A DNA stretch of 64,000 nucleotides from Dechloromonas sp. H13 (GCF_009469615.1 NZ_SSXX01000006.1:124001-188000); one strand, 5' to 3'. Positions 51,221 to 59,346 are shown, numbered from the stretch's first letter. Made by a program: numbers and translations. The notes: a model not told the origin generated them from the letters alone.

Positions 51221-53575
51221 TCAGGCGGCCTTGCGCTCGAGCGCCGGCTTGTTGGCGGTCGCCACGTTGTAGTCGAACGGGAAATCGTCGACGCGGACGA
51301 CGATGTCGCGCAGATGGTTGCGCCGCTTCATAACCTCGTACTCGGCGGCCGTGATGACGCCGAGTTCGACGGCCACGCCGGCAACGTCACGCACATTGGC
51401 GCGCGGGTTGTCGGCGAAACGCCCGGCCTTCTCGGCCTCGCGGATCTTCGCCTCGATCGCCTCGGCTTCCAGCGTGGCTGCCAGCGCCAGTTCGATGGCG
51501 CCGACCGGCTCGTTCTCGGTGCGCGGCAGGAAGCATTCGGCGGTCAGGCGGTCACGGGTGGCAGACGGCGCGATCAGCGACTTGGCAACCTGATGGCCAA
51601 GATCGTCGGACGGCACGACATACGGGTGACCCCACGGGAAGATGCTGCGATGCAGGAAGGCAGCGATGAAGCGCACCGGGAAGTTGGCGATGACGCCGTC
51701 AAAGGCCTGCTGTGCCTTGTACATCGCATCCCAGATCGCCCAATGGGCGAGCGGCGCGTCGGCGGCGTTGCGGCCTTCTTCCTCGTAGCGCTTGAGCGTG
51801 CAGGAAATCAGGTACATCTGGGCGAGGATGTCGCCGAGGCGCGCCGACAGCTTTTCACGGCGCTTGACGCTGCCACCGAGGACCAGCAATGAAATGTCGG
51901 AAAGGAAGGCGAAGGCTGCCGAAAAGCGCGTCATCTGCTGGTAGTAACGCTCCATTTCGGGTGCTGTATCGACGTCGACCGCAGCGAAGTGCGAACCGGT
52001 CATGCCCAGCCACAGCGCGCGGAAACCGTTCTTGATGGTGAAGCCGATATGCCCCCACAGCGCCTTGTCGAAATCGACCAGACCCTTGCCGACATTGGGG
52101 TTCTGCGCCGCCTGCATTTCGGCGAGCAGGAAGGGATGGCAGCGAATGGCGCCCTGGCCGAAGATGATCAGCGAGCGGGTCAGGATGTTGGCGCCCTCGA
52201 CGGTGATGCCGATCGGCACCTGCTGGTAGGCGCGGCCCATGAAGTTCGAGGGGCCGAGGCAGATGCCCTTGCCGCCGATGACGTCCATGCCGTCGTTAAC
52301 CACCTGGCGTGCACGCTCGGTGACGTGGTACTTGGCGATGGCCGAAACAACCGATGGCTTTTCGCCGAGATCGACGGCGCCGGCGGTCATCTTGCGCGTG
52401 GCGTCCATCATGTAGGTGTAGGCGCCGATACGGGTCAGCGCTTCCTCGACGCCCTCGAACTTGCCGACGGCCATCTTGAACTGGCTGCGCACGCGGGCAT
52501 AGCCGCCGACAGCGCGCGCCGTCATCTGCGCCATACCGGTGTTCGACGATGGCAGCGAGATCGAGCGGCCGGCGGCCAGGCACTCCATCAGCATGCGCCA
52601 GCCCTGACCCGCCATCTTCGGCCCGCCGATGATGAAGTCGAGCGGCATGAAGACGTCCTTGCCGCGCGTCGGGCCGTTCATGAACATCGCATTGAGCGGG
52701 AAGTGGCGGCGGCCGGTATCGACGCCGGGATGGTCATAGGGAACCAGCGCGCAGGTGATGCCGATATCCTTCTCGCCGCCGAGCAGGCCGTCCGGGTCGT
52801 ACATGCGGAAAGCCAGGCCGAGGATGGTGCACACCGGCGCCAGCGTGATGTAGCGCTTGTCCCAGGTGACGCGCATGCCGAGCACTTCCTTGCCCTGCCA
52901 CATGCCCTTGCAGACGATGCCGGAATCGGGAATCGACGCGGCGTCGGAACCAGCCCACGGGCTGGTCAGCGCGAAGGCCGGCACCTCGATGCCCTTGGCC
53001 AGGCGCGGCAGGTAATGGTTCTTCTGATCGTCAGTGCCGTAGTGCAGCAACAGTTCGGCCGGGCCGAGCGAGTTCGGCACCATGACCGACACCGAAAGCG
53101 CCGACGAACGCGTCGACAGCTTGGTCACCACCTGCGAATGGGCGTAGGCGGAAAACTCCAGGCCGCCGTACTTCTTCGGGATGATCATGCCGAGGAAGCC
53201 TTTGTCCTTGATGTAGCGCCAGGCTTCGTTGGGCAGATCGTAGAGTTCGTGGGTGACCTTCCAGTCGTCAACCAGGCGGCAGGCTTCCTCGACCTCTTTG
53301 TCCATGAAGGACTGTTCGGCGGCGGTCAGCTTCGGCTGCGGGTAGGCATGCAGTTTCTGCCAGTCCGGCTTGCCACGGAACAGCTCGCCTTCCCACCAGA
53401 CGGTGCCTGCTTCCAGCGCATCGCGCTCGGTGCCGGACATCTGTGGCAACACTTTGCGGTAGGTGGAAAAAATGGGCCGGGTGATCACGGCGCGGCGCAA
53501 TGGCCGAACCAGGATCACGCCGGCCAAAGCCACCAGGATGGCAACACCCAGCAGAGGGATGAGATTGTTGAACAT
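51221..53575 (-). CDS. fadE: Acyl-CoA dehydrogenase FadE (membrane-anchored, ~780 aa)
   Basis: 784 residues, close to the ~814 of E. coli FadE. An N-terminal membrane segment (NLIPLLGVAILVALAGVILV) precedes the dehydrogenase core with FALTSPWAGSDAASIPDSG and the GGKGICLGPSNFMGRAYQ segment, both FadE signatures. It catalyses the first oxidation of acyl-CoA. It is directly downstream of the TetR regulator gene and upstream of the thiolase. Confidence 0.93.
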   Translation of the reverse strand: MFNNLIPLLGVAILVALAGVILVRPLRRAVITRPIFSTYRKVLPQMSGTERDALEAGTVWWEGELFRGKPDWQKLHAYPQPKLTAAEQSFMDKEVEEACRLVDDWKVTHELYDLPNEAWRYIKDKGFLGMIIPKKYGGLEFSAYAHSQVVTKLSTRSSALSVSVMVPNSLGPAELLLHYGTDDQKNHYLPRLAKGIEVPAFALTSPWAGSDAASIPDSGIVCKGMWQGKEVLGMRVTWDKRYITLAPVCTILGLAFRMYDPDGLLGGEKDIGITCALVPYDHPGVDTGRRHFPLNAMFMNGPTRGKDVFMPLDFIIGGPKMAGQGWRMLMECLAAGRSISLPSSNTGMAQMTARAVGGYARVRSQFKMAVGKFEGVEEALTRIGAYTYMMDATRKMTAGAVDLGEKPSVVSAIAKYHVTERARQVVNDGMDVIGGKGICLGPSNFMGRAYQQVPIGITVEGANILTRSLIIFGQGAIRCHPFLLAEMQAAQNPNVGKGLVDFDKALWGHIGFTIKNGFRALWLGMTGSHFAAVDVDTAPEMERYYQQMTRFSAAFAFLSDISLLVLGGSVKRREKLSARLGDILAQMYLISCTLKRYEEEGRNAADAPLAHWAIWDAMYKAQQAFDGVIANFPVRFIAAFLHRSIFPWGHPYVVPSDDLGHQVAKSLIAPSATRDRLTAECFLPRTENEPVGAIELALAATLEAEAIEAKIREAEKAGRFADNPRANVRDVAGVAVELGVITAAEYEVMKRRNHLRDIVVRVDDFPFDYNVATANKPALERKAA

Positions 53576-53608
53576 GATGCTGTCTCCTATCGAATCTAGT
53601 TATATGTT

Positions 53609-54307
53609 TCAGGCAACCTTGACATCGGCATCTTCCGCCGGCGAGCCGAACTGCGGCAGCGGCGCGCGCAACCCGCCGAGCAGGAAGGACATCAGGCGCG
53701 GCACCAGGCGGTCGGTGCGGTCGACCGTGTCCGAAGCCTCGATTTGCCAATCGGTGACGACGCGCAAGGCATCGGTCCCGGCGATGGCGTAGGAAGTCGC
53801 GCCGAGCATGAAGTGAAAGCGCCAGACGATTTCCGCCTTGGGCACGTCCGGCAGCGCCTTGAACAGCGCCGCCTTGTACCGCTCCATGACCCCGGCGTAT
53901 TCGTCGGCGAGAAAGGTGCGGACGAATTCGGAGGGTTCGGTCAGGGTCCGGCCGAGCAGGCGCAGAAAGGTGACGCCACCCCGCTCCTTGTCGTCGGCCA
54001 TGCGCAACAGCGTGCCGAAGAAACCGTCGACGATCTGCGACGGCTTCAGCGGATTGTCGCCGGCAGCCTGCTCCATTTCGTTGAGGACACGCATCCGCTC
54101 CTCGTTCAGCCAGTCCAGGCGGCGACGGAAGACCTCCTGCATCAGCGATTCCTTGGAACCAAAATGGTAATTGACGGCCGCCAGATTGACGGCCGCATCG
54201 CCGGTGATCTGGCGCATCGAGGTGCCCTCGTAGCCGTGCGCCATGAACAGGCGCTCGGCGGCATCGAGGATGCGCTCGCGGGTATCGATGTTGCGGACTT
54301 CTGCCAT
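53609..54307 (-). CDS. TetR-family regulator of fatty-acid degradation (PsrA-like)
   Basis: 232 residues from ATG 54307; a GTG nine bases upstream is possible. The DNA-binding domain reads RERILDAAERLFMAHGYEGTS and AAVNLAAVNYHFGSKESLM (pieces), with the AVNYHFGSK recognition helix typical of PsrA/FadR-type TetR proteins. It leads the fadE operon, and a CAAAC-N4-GTTTG-like operator overlaps its own start site. The same operator precedes fadL and the fadB operon, so this protein is the likely repressor of all three, released by acyl-CoA. Confidence 0.88.
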   Translation of the reverse strand: MAEVRNIDTRERILDAAERLFMAHGYEGTSMRQITGDAAVNLAAVNYHFGSKESLMQEVFRRRLDWLNEERMRVLNEMEQAAGDNPLKPSQIVDGFFGTLLRMADDKERGGVTFLRLLGRTLTEPSEFVRTFLADEYAGVMERYKAALFKALPDVPKAEIVWRFHFMLGATSYAIAGTDALRVVTDWQIEASDTVDRTDRLVPRLMSFLLGGLRAPLPQFGSPAEDADVKVA

Positions 54308-54336
54308 GGCGGTCACCTGCTTCCAGAATCGTGATT

Positions 54337-54380
54337 CATACGTTCGTTTGAATCATAAGGAAGATGCCCCCCGATCGCAA
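54337..54380 (-). promoter_or_regulatory. Promoter and operator of the TetR-fadE operon
   Basis: Minus strand: TTGCGA (54380-54375), 17 nt, TATGAT (54357-54352), one base, CAAAC-GAAC-GTATG (54350-54337). The operator has one mismatch to CAAAC-N4-GTTTG and lies within the longer inverted repeat GATTCA-N10-TGAATC. The layout is identical to that of the fadB-operon site. Confidence 0.6.
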
Positions 54381-54414
54381 GCCTCTTTTTAGAGGAATTC
54401 ACCCAAAAAAGGAT

Positions 54415-54426
54415 GTTGACCGCAAC
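54415..54426 (+). repeat. GTTGACCGCAAC dispersed motif (copy after folA)
   Basis: GTTGACCGCAAC preceded by six A. On the minus strand it forms a small hairpin (GTTG-CGGT-CAAC) followed by a T-run immediately after the folA stop, so it may serve as its terminator. Confidence 0.45.
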
Positions 54427-54430
54427 AGGC

Positions 54431-54943
54431 TCAACGCAGGGGCCGAGGATTGTCCTGTTCGTACTGCAGGAAGCGGCACAGCACGTCGCGCCCGGATTTA
54501 CGCTCGCGATAGGTTTGCCGCTCCTCGCTGACCAGATGCCAGGCAGCGAGCGGAATGCTCTCCGGAAACAGCGTGTCGCCGGCGAACGGCATCTCGATGC
54601 GCGTCAGGTAGAAGCGCTGGCAATAGGGCCAGGCCGCTTCATAAATCGACGCCCCGCCGATCACGAATACGTCCTTGCCGGTGGCGGTTGCCGCACGCAG
54701 CCCCGCTTCGACCGAATCCACCCGCACGCAACCGGGACGCAACGACAATCCGGGCTGACGGCTGACCACGAACGAATCCGGCGGCACGACGTCCATCGAT
54801 TCGTAGGTCAGACGCCCGATCACCAGCGCCGCGCCGGCGACTGTTCGCTCGAAATAGGCCAGTTCCTCGGGAATGTCCCACGGCAGCCAGCCATCAAGGC
54901 CGAGCATGCCGTTGCTCGCCACGGCCCCAATGGCGGCGATCAT
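54431..54943 (-). CDS. folA: Dihydrofolate reductase
   Basis: 170 residues, normal DHFR length. MLGLDGWLPWDIPEELAYFE contains the WLPW substrate loop and the acidic residue of the active site; VIGRLTYESM and VFVIGGASIYEAA are the NADPH- and folate-binding signatures. It reduces dihydrofolate to tetrahydrofolate. ATG 54943 overlaps the stop of the upstream FolB-like gene (ATGA), giving a two-gene folate operon. Confidence 0.94.
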   Translation of the reverse strand: MIAAIGAVASNGMLGLDGWLPWDIPEELAYFERTVAGAALVIGRLTYESMDVVPPDSFVVSRQPGLSLRPGCVRVDSVEAGLRAATATGKDVFVIGGASIYEAAWPYCQRFYLTRIEMPFAGDTLFPESIPLAAWHLVSEERQTYRERKSGRDVLCRFLQYEQDNPRPLR

Positions 54944-55323
54944 GCCCGCCGCTTCGCCCACTGCTCGCGGGTCAGCGACAACGAAATCGCCGGCGTGCCC
55001 TGCCCGTTGTAAACATGCGGCTTGTGCATGGAAACGTAAGCCGAGGTGACGATGGCCATCGAGAAGATGGCGTCCATCACTTCCAGAATGCTGGTTTCGA
55101 GGCAGATCGAATGCGGATTGCCTTCCAGCTTGCGGATTGCCAGGAAGATCACCTCGTAATCGACTACCTGTCTGATGTCGTGCGGATCGGCCACCGCTTC
55201 GATCGGCGCCCAGGCATCCGCATGCACGATTACCGCCTGCGGCCCATGCTGCTCCAGCGGATTGCAGCCAGTCCGCAAATCGATGGTGGCATCGACCGAG
55301 GCACACCAGTGGTTTTCCAACAT
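54940..55323 (-). CDS. Dihydroneopterin-aldolase-like (FolB/FolX family) protein
   Basis: 127 residues. The pattern ADAWAPIEA, VVDYEVIFLAIRKLE, HSICLETSILEVMDAIF and VSMHKPHVYNG matches the tunnelling fold of dihydroneopterin aldolases, including the conserved glutamate (LET) and the final lysine (HKP). It would convert dihydroneopterin to 6-hydroxymethyl-dihydropterin in folate synthesis. Coupling to folA supports this. It is somewhat divergent, so FolX-type epimerase activity is possible. Confidence 0.72.
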   Translation of the reverse strand: MLENHWCASVDATIDLRTGCNPLEQHGPQAVIVHADAWAPIEAVADPHDIRQVVDYEVIFLAIRKLEGNPHSICLETSILEVMDAIFSMAIVTSAYVSMHKPHVYNGQGTPAISLSLTREQWAKRRA

Positions 55324-55371
55324 GCTACGTCACTCCCCGTTGAACATTACCGGAGCGTATAGCAGAAGCAC

Positions 55372-55445
55372 CAGAAAGCAAAAAGGCCAATCCGGAGATT
55401 GACCTGAGCGCTTCTTTTGAATGGTGCGCCCGAGAGCTTCCAACG
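55372..55445 (-). repeat. Duplicate of the tRNA-Arg 3' end and terminator (degenerate)
   Basis: This stretch aligns without gaps to 61222 onward for ~58 nt, with eight differences, and continues into a decayed match of the tRNA-Arg 3' end. The terminator hairpin AGGTCAATC-TCCG-GATTGGCCT plus TTTTT (minus strand) is intact, but no tRNA precedes it. It is a remnant of a tRNA duplication or of an element integrated at a tRNA. Confidence 0.65.
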
Positions 55446-55560
55446 GTGGTCGGTTTACCTGCCGGTTCTGTGACCGAGATCAAATCCGGGCAAAATAACC
55501 GAGTAGTAGACTCAACTATTGTGAAACAGGACGGCATGCTTGATGCCAAGGTGACGGAAT

Positions 55561-55788
55561 ATGAGCGCGAAGCCCTTGTTTTTTAAATCTTCCGACATGG
55601 CAAAAAAATTTCCGCTGCACCCCAAACACCCCGAGCGAACCTGCTGGGGGTGCGATAAATACTGCTCCGTGAATTCCCTACAGTGCGGCAACGGTTCCGG
55701 TCGCACCCAGCACCCCGCCGAAATGCTGGGAGAGGACTGGTACAAGTGGGGAGACTGGGGCATCGACCCGGACGCTGAGTCGGCATAG
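55561..55788 (+). CDS. DUF3079-family small cysteine-rich protein
   Basis: 75 residues (or 63 from the internal MAKKFPLHP start). FPLHPKHPERTCWGCDKYC and the following CGNGSGRTQHPAEMLGEDW are the family signature, with four cysteines (C-x2-C-x3-C and one later) that could bind a metal. The function of DUF3079 is unknown. A weak Fnr-like site, GTGAC-CGAG-ATCAA, lies at 55470-55483 upstream. Confidence 0.8.
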   Translation: MSAKPLFFKSSDMAKKFPLHPKHPERTCWGCDKYCSVNSLQCGNGSGRTQHPAEMLGEDWYKWGDWGIDPDAESA

Positions 55789-55843
55789 CCCACGGTATGC
55801 ATGCTGGAATCCGGAAATGATCGCTTGTTCACTGCGCCGGCAA

Positions 55844-56284
55844 TCATGGCTTCCCTGGCGCCACTTCTTTTGTCGCCATCCTTTCCCGCTCCATACGCTC
55901 GGTCACATCACGCACCATCGCAACCGACCCGATAACCGCCCCTGCCGCATCGAAGACCAGGGCAAAACTCATCTCGACATAAAGCTTGCTCCCTGACTTG
56001 TGCTGCGCCCGGGTAAGCGTCGGGCGGCCATGCAGCCGCGTTGTACCGCTTGCCATGGCAGCATCGAAACCACGCCAGTGCGCAGCACGCAAATGCTCGG
56101 GGATGATCAGGTCCAGGCTCTGCCCAAGCGCCTCGGCGGCGGTGTAGCCAAACATTGCTGTCGCCGCGGCGTTCCAGCGTTCGATCATGCCTTGCCGGTC
56201 GGAATAGATGATGGCATCGGCAGTCTGTTCGACTATCAAATCCCCGAGCAGGGATACTGGCTGTTTAGCGCTGCTCATCGTCAT
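55844..56284 (-). CDS. Single PAS-domain protein
   Basis: 146 residues, one PAS domain only: DLIVEQTADAIIYSDRQGMI, WNAAATAMFGYTAAEALGQS and the PAC part SFALVFDAAGAVIGSVAMVRD. No kinase, cyclase or HTH output is attached. The start lies 20 nt inside the end of nsrR, so it is translated together with that NO sensor. It may bind heme, flavin or a ligand and act through a partner. Confidence 0.85.
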   Translation of the reverse strand: MTMSSAKQPVSLLGDLIVEQTADAIIYSDRQGMIERWNAAATAMFGYTAAEALGQSLDLIIPEHLRAAHWRGFDAAMASGTTRLHGRPTLTRAQHKSGSKLYVEMSFALVFDAAGAVIGSVAMVRDVTERMERERMATKEVAPGKP

Positions 56285-56756
56285 CTCCAGTAAGCGAGTC
56301 CGTCGTTACCATCTGGCTGGCGGTTTCGCTGCATGGTATCGCCGGGATGAGTCCTTGCGGATTCCCCAGCAGATCCGCCAGCGTATAGCCATCAAGCACC
56401 AGGAACAGTGCGTTCAAAGCCTCATCGAGAATGGCGTTCAGATGGCATGCTCCCTGAATCCGGCAGGTAGCGTTGGCACCGAAGCATTCAACCAGCGTGA
56501 AATCGCTTTCGGTCTGCCGGATCACATCACCGAGCACAATGTTCTGCGGCGCAACGGCCAGCCGCATTCCCCCACCCTTGCCGCGAACCGTCTCGACCAA
56601 GCCGCAGCGGCCTAGCTGATGCACGACCTTCATCAGATGGCTTTCGGAAATGCCATGGCCGGCAGCGATCTCGGCGATCGTCGCCAGTCGGTCCGGCTGC
56701 GCGCCAAGGTACATCAGGACGCGCAGGCTGTAGTCGGAAAAGGTACTCAGGCGCAT
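56265..56756 (-). CDS. nsrR: NsrR, Rrf2-family nitric-oxide-sensing repressor
   Basis: 163 residues. The Rrf2 winged helix (MRLSTFSDYSLRVLMYLG; GISESHLMKVVHQL) is followed by the iron-sulfur cysteines C91, C98 and C104 in VECFGANATCRIQGAC. This is the NsrR spacing. It represses NO-detoxification and related genes until NO damages its cluster. An inverted repeat of NsrR-box type lies 11 nt upstream of its start and faces the divergent ccoG-like gene. Confidence 0.9.
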   Translation of the reverse strand: MRLSTFSDYSLRVLMYLGAQPDRLATIAEIAAGHGISESHLMKVVHQLGRCGLVETVRGKGGGMRLAVAPQNIVLGDVIRQTESDFTLVECFGANATCRIQGACHLNAILDEALNALFLVLDGYTLADLLGNPQGLIPAIPCSETASQMVTTDSLTGDDDEQR

Positions 56757-56766
56757 ATCAGCTTAT

Positions 56767-56789
56767 AAGATATATTTAATATATTGCTT
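56767..56789. promoter_or_regulatory. NsrR-type operator between nsrR and ccoG-like gene
   Basis: AAGATATATTTAATATATTGCTT is an imperfect AT-rich inverted repeat of 11-1-11 layout, close to the enterobacterial NsrR consensus AAGATGYATTT-N-AAATRCATCTT. It probably gives autoregulation and control of the divergent gene. Confidence 0.5.
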
Positions 56790-56886
56790 ATGGCAAAGAA
56801 GCTTGTTAGGATCAAGATCTATTTCATTTATACCTTATGGCAAATGCCCGGCGCAATCCATACCGATCGCCCTCGCTGAAGCAAGA

Positions 56887-58293
56887 ATGTCAAAGCCGCC
56901 CGCTACCAGGAAAGTCTTCGAGATCAAGCCGGTCGCCGACCCGGACGCCAAGGTCTACCCGCGTTCGATCAGCGGCCCCTACACGCGCTGGCGCTGGGTT
57001 TGCGTCTGGCTGACCCAGATCGTCTTCTACGGCCTGTGCTGGCTGCCTTGGCACGGTCGACAGGCGGTGTTGTTCGACATCGACAACCGCAAGTTCTATT
57101 TCTTCGATCTCGTTCTCTGGCCGCAGGACACGATCTATCTCGTGCTGCTGATGATTCTCGGGGCACTGGCGCTGTTCCTGTTCACCGCCGTGGCCGGGCG
57201 CCTGTGGTGCGGGTACGCCTGCCCGCAGACCGTCTATACGGAAATCTTCCTCTGGTTCGAGAAAGTCATCGAAGGCGAACGGCCGCAGCGGATCAAGCTC
57301 GATGCGGCGCCGTGGTCGCCGCGCAAGCTGGCGATCAAGAGCGCCAAGCATGCCACCTGGGGATTCTTCTCGCTGTGGACCGGGATCACCTTCGTCGGTT
57401 ACTTCATGCCGATCCGCGAGTTGATGCACGATCTGGTCACCCTGTCGCCCGGCGCGTGGTCGGCGTTCTGGGTGGTGTTCTACGCCTTCGCCACCTACGG
57501 CAATGCCGGTTTCCTGCGCGAGCAGATGTGCCGGCAGATTTGCCCATACGCCCGTTTCCAGTTCGTGATGCTCGACCCGGATACGCTGATCATTGCCTAC
57601 GATACCGTGCGCGGCGAATCGCGCGGCGCCCGCGCCAAGGGGAGCGACCCACGCGCCCTGGGTCTCGGCGATTGCGTGGACTGCGGCATCTGCGTCCAGG
57701 TCTGCCCGACCGGGATCGATATCCGCAACGGCCTGCAGAACGAGTGCATCGGCTGTGCCGCCTGCATCGATGCCTGCGACCAGGTGATGGACAAGATGAA
57801 TTACCCGCGCGGCCTGATCCGCTACTCGACTGAAAATGCGGTCAGCATGCGCTACACGCCAATGGATATCGTCCGTCGGGCCGCCCGGCCACGGGTAATC
57901 ATCTACACCGCCATCCTGGTTCTGCTCACGCTGGCGACCGCCTGGTCCCTGGCTACCCGCATCCCGCTGAAGGTCAACGTCCTGAAGGATCGCAACGTGC
58001 TCTCCCGCGAGGCGGACGACGGCGCGATCGAGAATACGTATCGCCTGCAGATCATGAATACCGGCGACCAGACCCGGACCTTCCGCATCAGCATCGGAGG
58101 AATCGACGGCATCCGCCTCGCCGGGGACAACGAAGTCACTATCGCCGGCGGCGAGATCGGCACGCAGACGGCGGTCGTCAGGGCGGATCCCGGGGCAACG
58201 GGCAGCGGTGCCACCCCGATCACTTTCGGCATAGCGGACGTGGCCGATACCAGCGTCGCCGTCACCGAGCACTCAAAGTTCTGGATGCCTTAA
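56887..58293 (+). CDS. ccoG: CcoG/RdxA-type polyferredoxin, cytochrome oxidase accessory protein
   Basis: 468 residues with about five membrane segments. CGYACPQTVYTE and CRQICPYARFQ mark the membrane part; two [4Fe-4S] motifs follow, CVDCGICVQVCPTG and CIGCAACIDACD. The C-terminal ~110 residues form a periplasmic Ig-like domain. CcoG reduces Cu(II) during cbb3 oxidase copper assembly. No ccoNOP is in this window, so it stands apart from the oxidase genes and under a putative NsrR site. The start is taken at MSKPPATRK; the frame extends 84 nt upstream through the operator region. Confidence 0.88.
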   Translation: MSKPPATRKVFEIKPVADPDAKVYPRSISGPYTRWRWVCVWLTQIVFYGLCWLPWHGRQAVLFDIDNRKFYFFDLVLWPQDTIYLVLLMILGALALFLFTAVAGRLWCGYACPQTVYTEIFLWFEKVIEGERPQRIKLDAAPWSPRKLAIKSAKHATWGFFSLWTGITFVGYFMPIRELMHDLVTLSPGAWSAFWVVFYAFATYGNAGFLREQMCRQICPYARFQFVMLDPDTLIIAYDTVRGESRGARAKGSDPRALGLGDCVDCGICVQVCPTGIDIRNGLQNECIGCAACIDACDQVMDKMNYPRGLIRYSTENAVSMRYTPMDIVRRAARPRVIIYTAILVLLTLATAWSLATRIPLKVNVLKDRNVLSREADDGAIENTYRLQIMNTGDQTRTFRISIGGIDGIRLAGDNEVTIAGGEIGTQTAVVRADPGATGSGATPITFGIADVADTSVAVTEHSKFWMP

Positions 58294-58302
58294 CAAGTCC
58301 GG

Positions 58303-58539
58303 TTATTCGCCATATCGGCCGGTGCGGTCGACATGGTTATCCGGTGCATTTTGGTGCGACGCCACCCTCTCCTTGACGCTCCACGCATACATCAGGGATG
58401 ACTCGTTGAACTCCTGCCGTGTTTCCAGATCCATCCACCAGACCAGACGACGGCTGTCCTGACCAAGGTATTTCCACTGCCTCAATTCTCCGCTGCAGAG
58501 TTCGATCGTATATACGGCGTTGATATCGAGAGCGATCAT
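58303..58539 (-). CDS. 78-aa orphan protein, paralogue of the gene at 29974
   Basis: 78 residues. The first 56 residues are 73% identical to the 61-aa protein at 29974 (INAVYTIELCSGE, DSRRLVWWMDLET, FNESSLMYAWS). The C-terminal ~20 residues are extra and hydrophilic. There is no signal peptide or known domain. It lies 32 nt downstream of the Fnr/Dnr-type regulator on the same strand, so it is probably its operon partner. Confidence 0.72.
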   Translation of the reverse strand: MIALDINAVYTIELCSGELRQWKYLGQDSRRLVWWMDLETRQEFNESSLMYAWSVKERVASHQNAPDNHVDRTGRYGE

Positions 58540-58571
58540 GGCTGAAGTCGCATGTCTTGAGCATGCATCGG

Positions 58572-59267
58572 CTACGCCAAACCAAGTTGCAGCCGGGATA
58601 CGCTGTCGATGTGGATGTCGCGCCCGTGGATGGCGAAGTAACCCTGCTCGCTCAAATCGTGCAGGATGCGGGAGAAATACTCGGGGCTGAGATTCAGGCG
58701 CGAAGCGATGACGCCTTTGGGCGCCGACAGCCTGACTACCGCAGATTCGTTGCAGGGCTCCTGGACAGCCGCTTCGCGCAGCAGGAAGGTGAGTACGCGC
58801 GCTGCCCCGGTGTGCAGCGTGTATCCCTCCAGGTCGATCATCAGGTCGTGCAGGCGTCTTGACATGCCGTTCAGCAGCCGGTGGGCGAAACCGGGGTTGC
58901 GGGCGATGAGATCGAGAATCGCCGTCCCGGCGACCTGCAGCACCAGCGTGTCGCACAGCGCCTGGGCATGCGCGCGGTACGGCTCGTCCAGCAGCAGTTC
59001 GGCCTCGCCGAAGCTCTGGCCCGCCTGCAGGATGTCGACCACTTTCTCGCTGCCCTGCGTTGACGAAAACGCCACCTTCAGCTGGCCGTACATCACCACA
59101 TGCAGGCCAGGACAGGTTTCTCCCGTTCGAAACAGCGTGCCGCACTTTTCGAGAACGACTACCTTGCTGGCCTTGGCAAGCTGCTGAATCTCCCCGCCCG
59201 GAAGGTCATCGAACAATGGGACGCGACCCAGATGGGTCTCTTTATGGACAGGCTTCGAGTCGCGCAT
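58572..59267 (-). CDS. Crp/Fnr-family regulator, Dnr-like
   Basis: 231 residues from ATG 59267, which has AGGAG five bases upstream; an ATG 36 nt earlier lacks one. An N-terminal cyclic-nucleotide-type sensor domain (residues ~18-130) is followed by a winged helix with PKGVIASRLNLSPEYFSRIL. The recognition helix keeps E-x-x-S-R, which reads TTGAT half-sites. There is no Fnr-type N-terminal four-cysteine cluster, so it is closer to Dnr/Nnr NO or heme sensors. A perfect Fnr box lies 66 nt upstream. It is the likely activator of the nos promoters here. Confidence 0.85.
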   Translation of the reverse strand: MRDSKPVHKETHLGRVPLFDDLPGGEIQQLAKASKVVVLEKCGTLFRTGETCPGLHVVMYGQLKVAFSSTQGSEKVVDILQAGQSFGEAELLLDEPYRAHAQALCDTLVLQVAGTAILDLIARNPGFAHRLLNGMSRRLHDLMIDLEGYTLHTGAARVLTFLLREAAVQEPCNESAVVRLSAPKGVIASRLNLSPEYFSRILHDLSEQGYFAIHGRDIHIDSVSRLQLGLA

Positions 59268-59332
59268 CGCTGCTCCTGGCGGGGGACTTGGGTGGTCGGG
59301 CACCCAATGTGCCGCCGCCGGGCGAGCCCGGC

Positions 59333-59346
59333 TTGATCTGGATCAA
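59333..59346. promoter_or_regulatory. Perfect Fnr/Dnr box upstream of the regulator gene
   Basis: TTGATCTGGATCAA matches TTGAT-N4-ATCAA exactly and is fully symmetric. It lies 66 nt before the Dnr-like start on the minus strand. No good -10 is seen at the class II spacing on either strand, so the regulated start site is uncertain. Confidence 0.7.

Noticed and set aside
55426-55445. Second tRNA-Arg gene
   Set aside because: Only part of the 3' acceptor/T-arm sequence is recognisable and no anticodon arm follows; called a remnant instead.
56803-56815. TTG-N7-CAA as an Fnr box upstream of the ccoG-like gene
   Set aside because: The spacer is one base short of TTG-N8-CAA, so it would not fit the dimer; the NsrR-type repeat nearby explains the region better.
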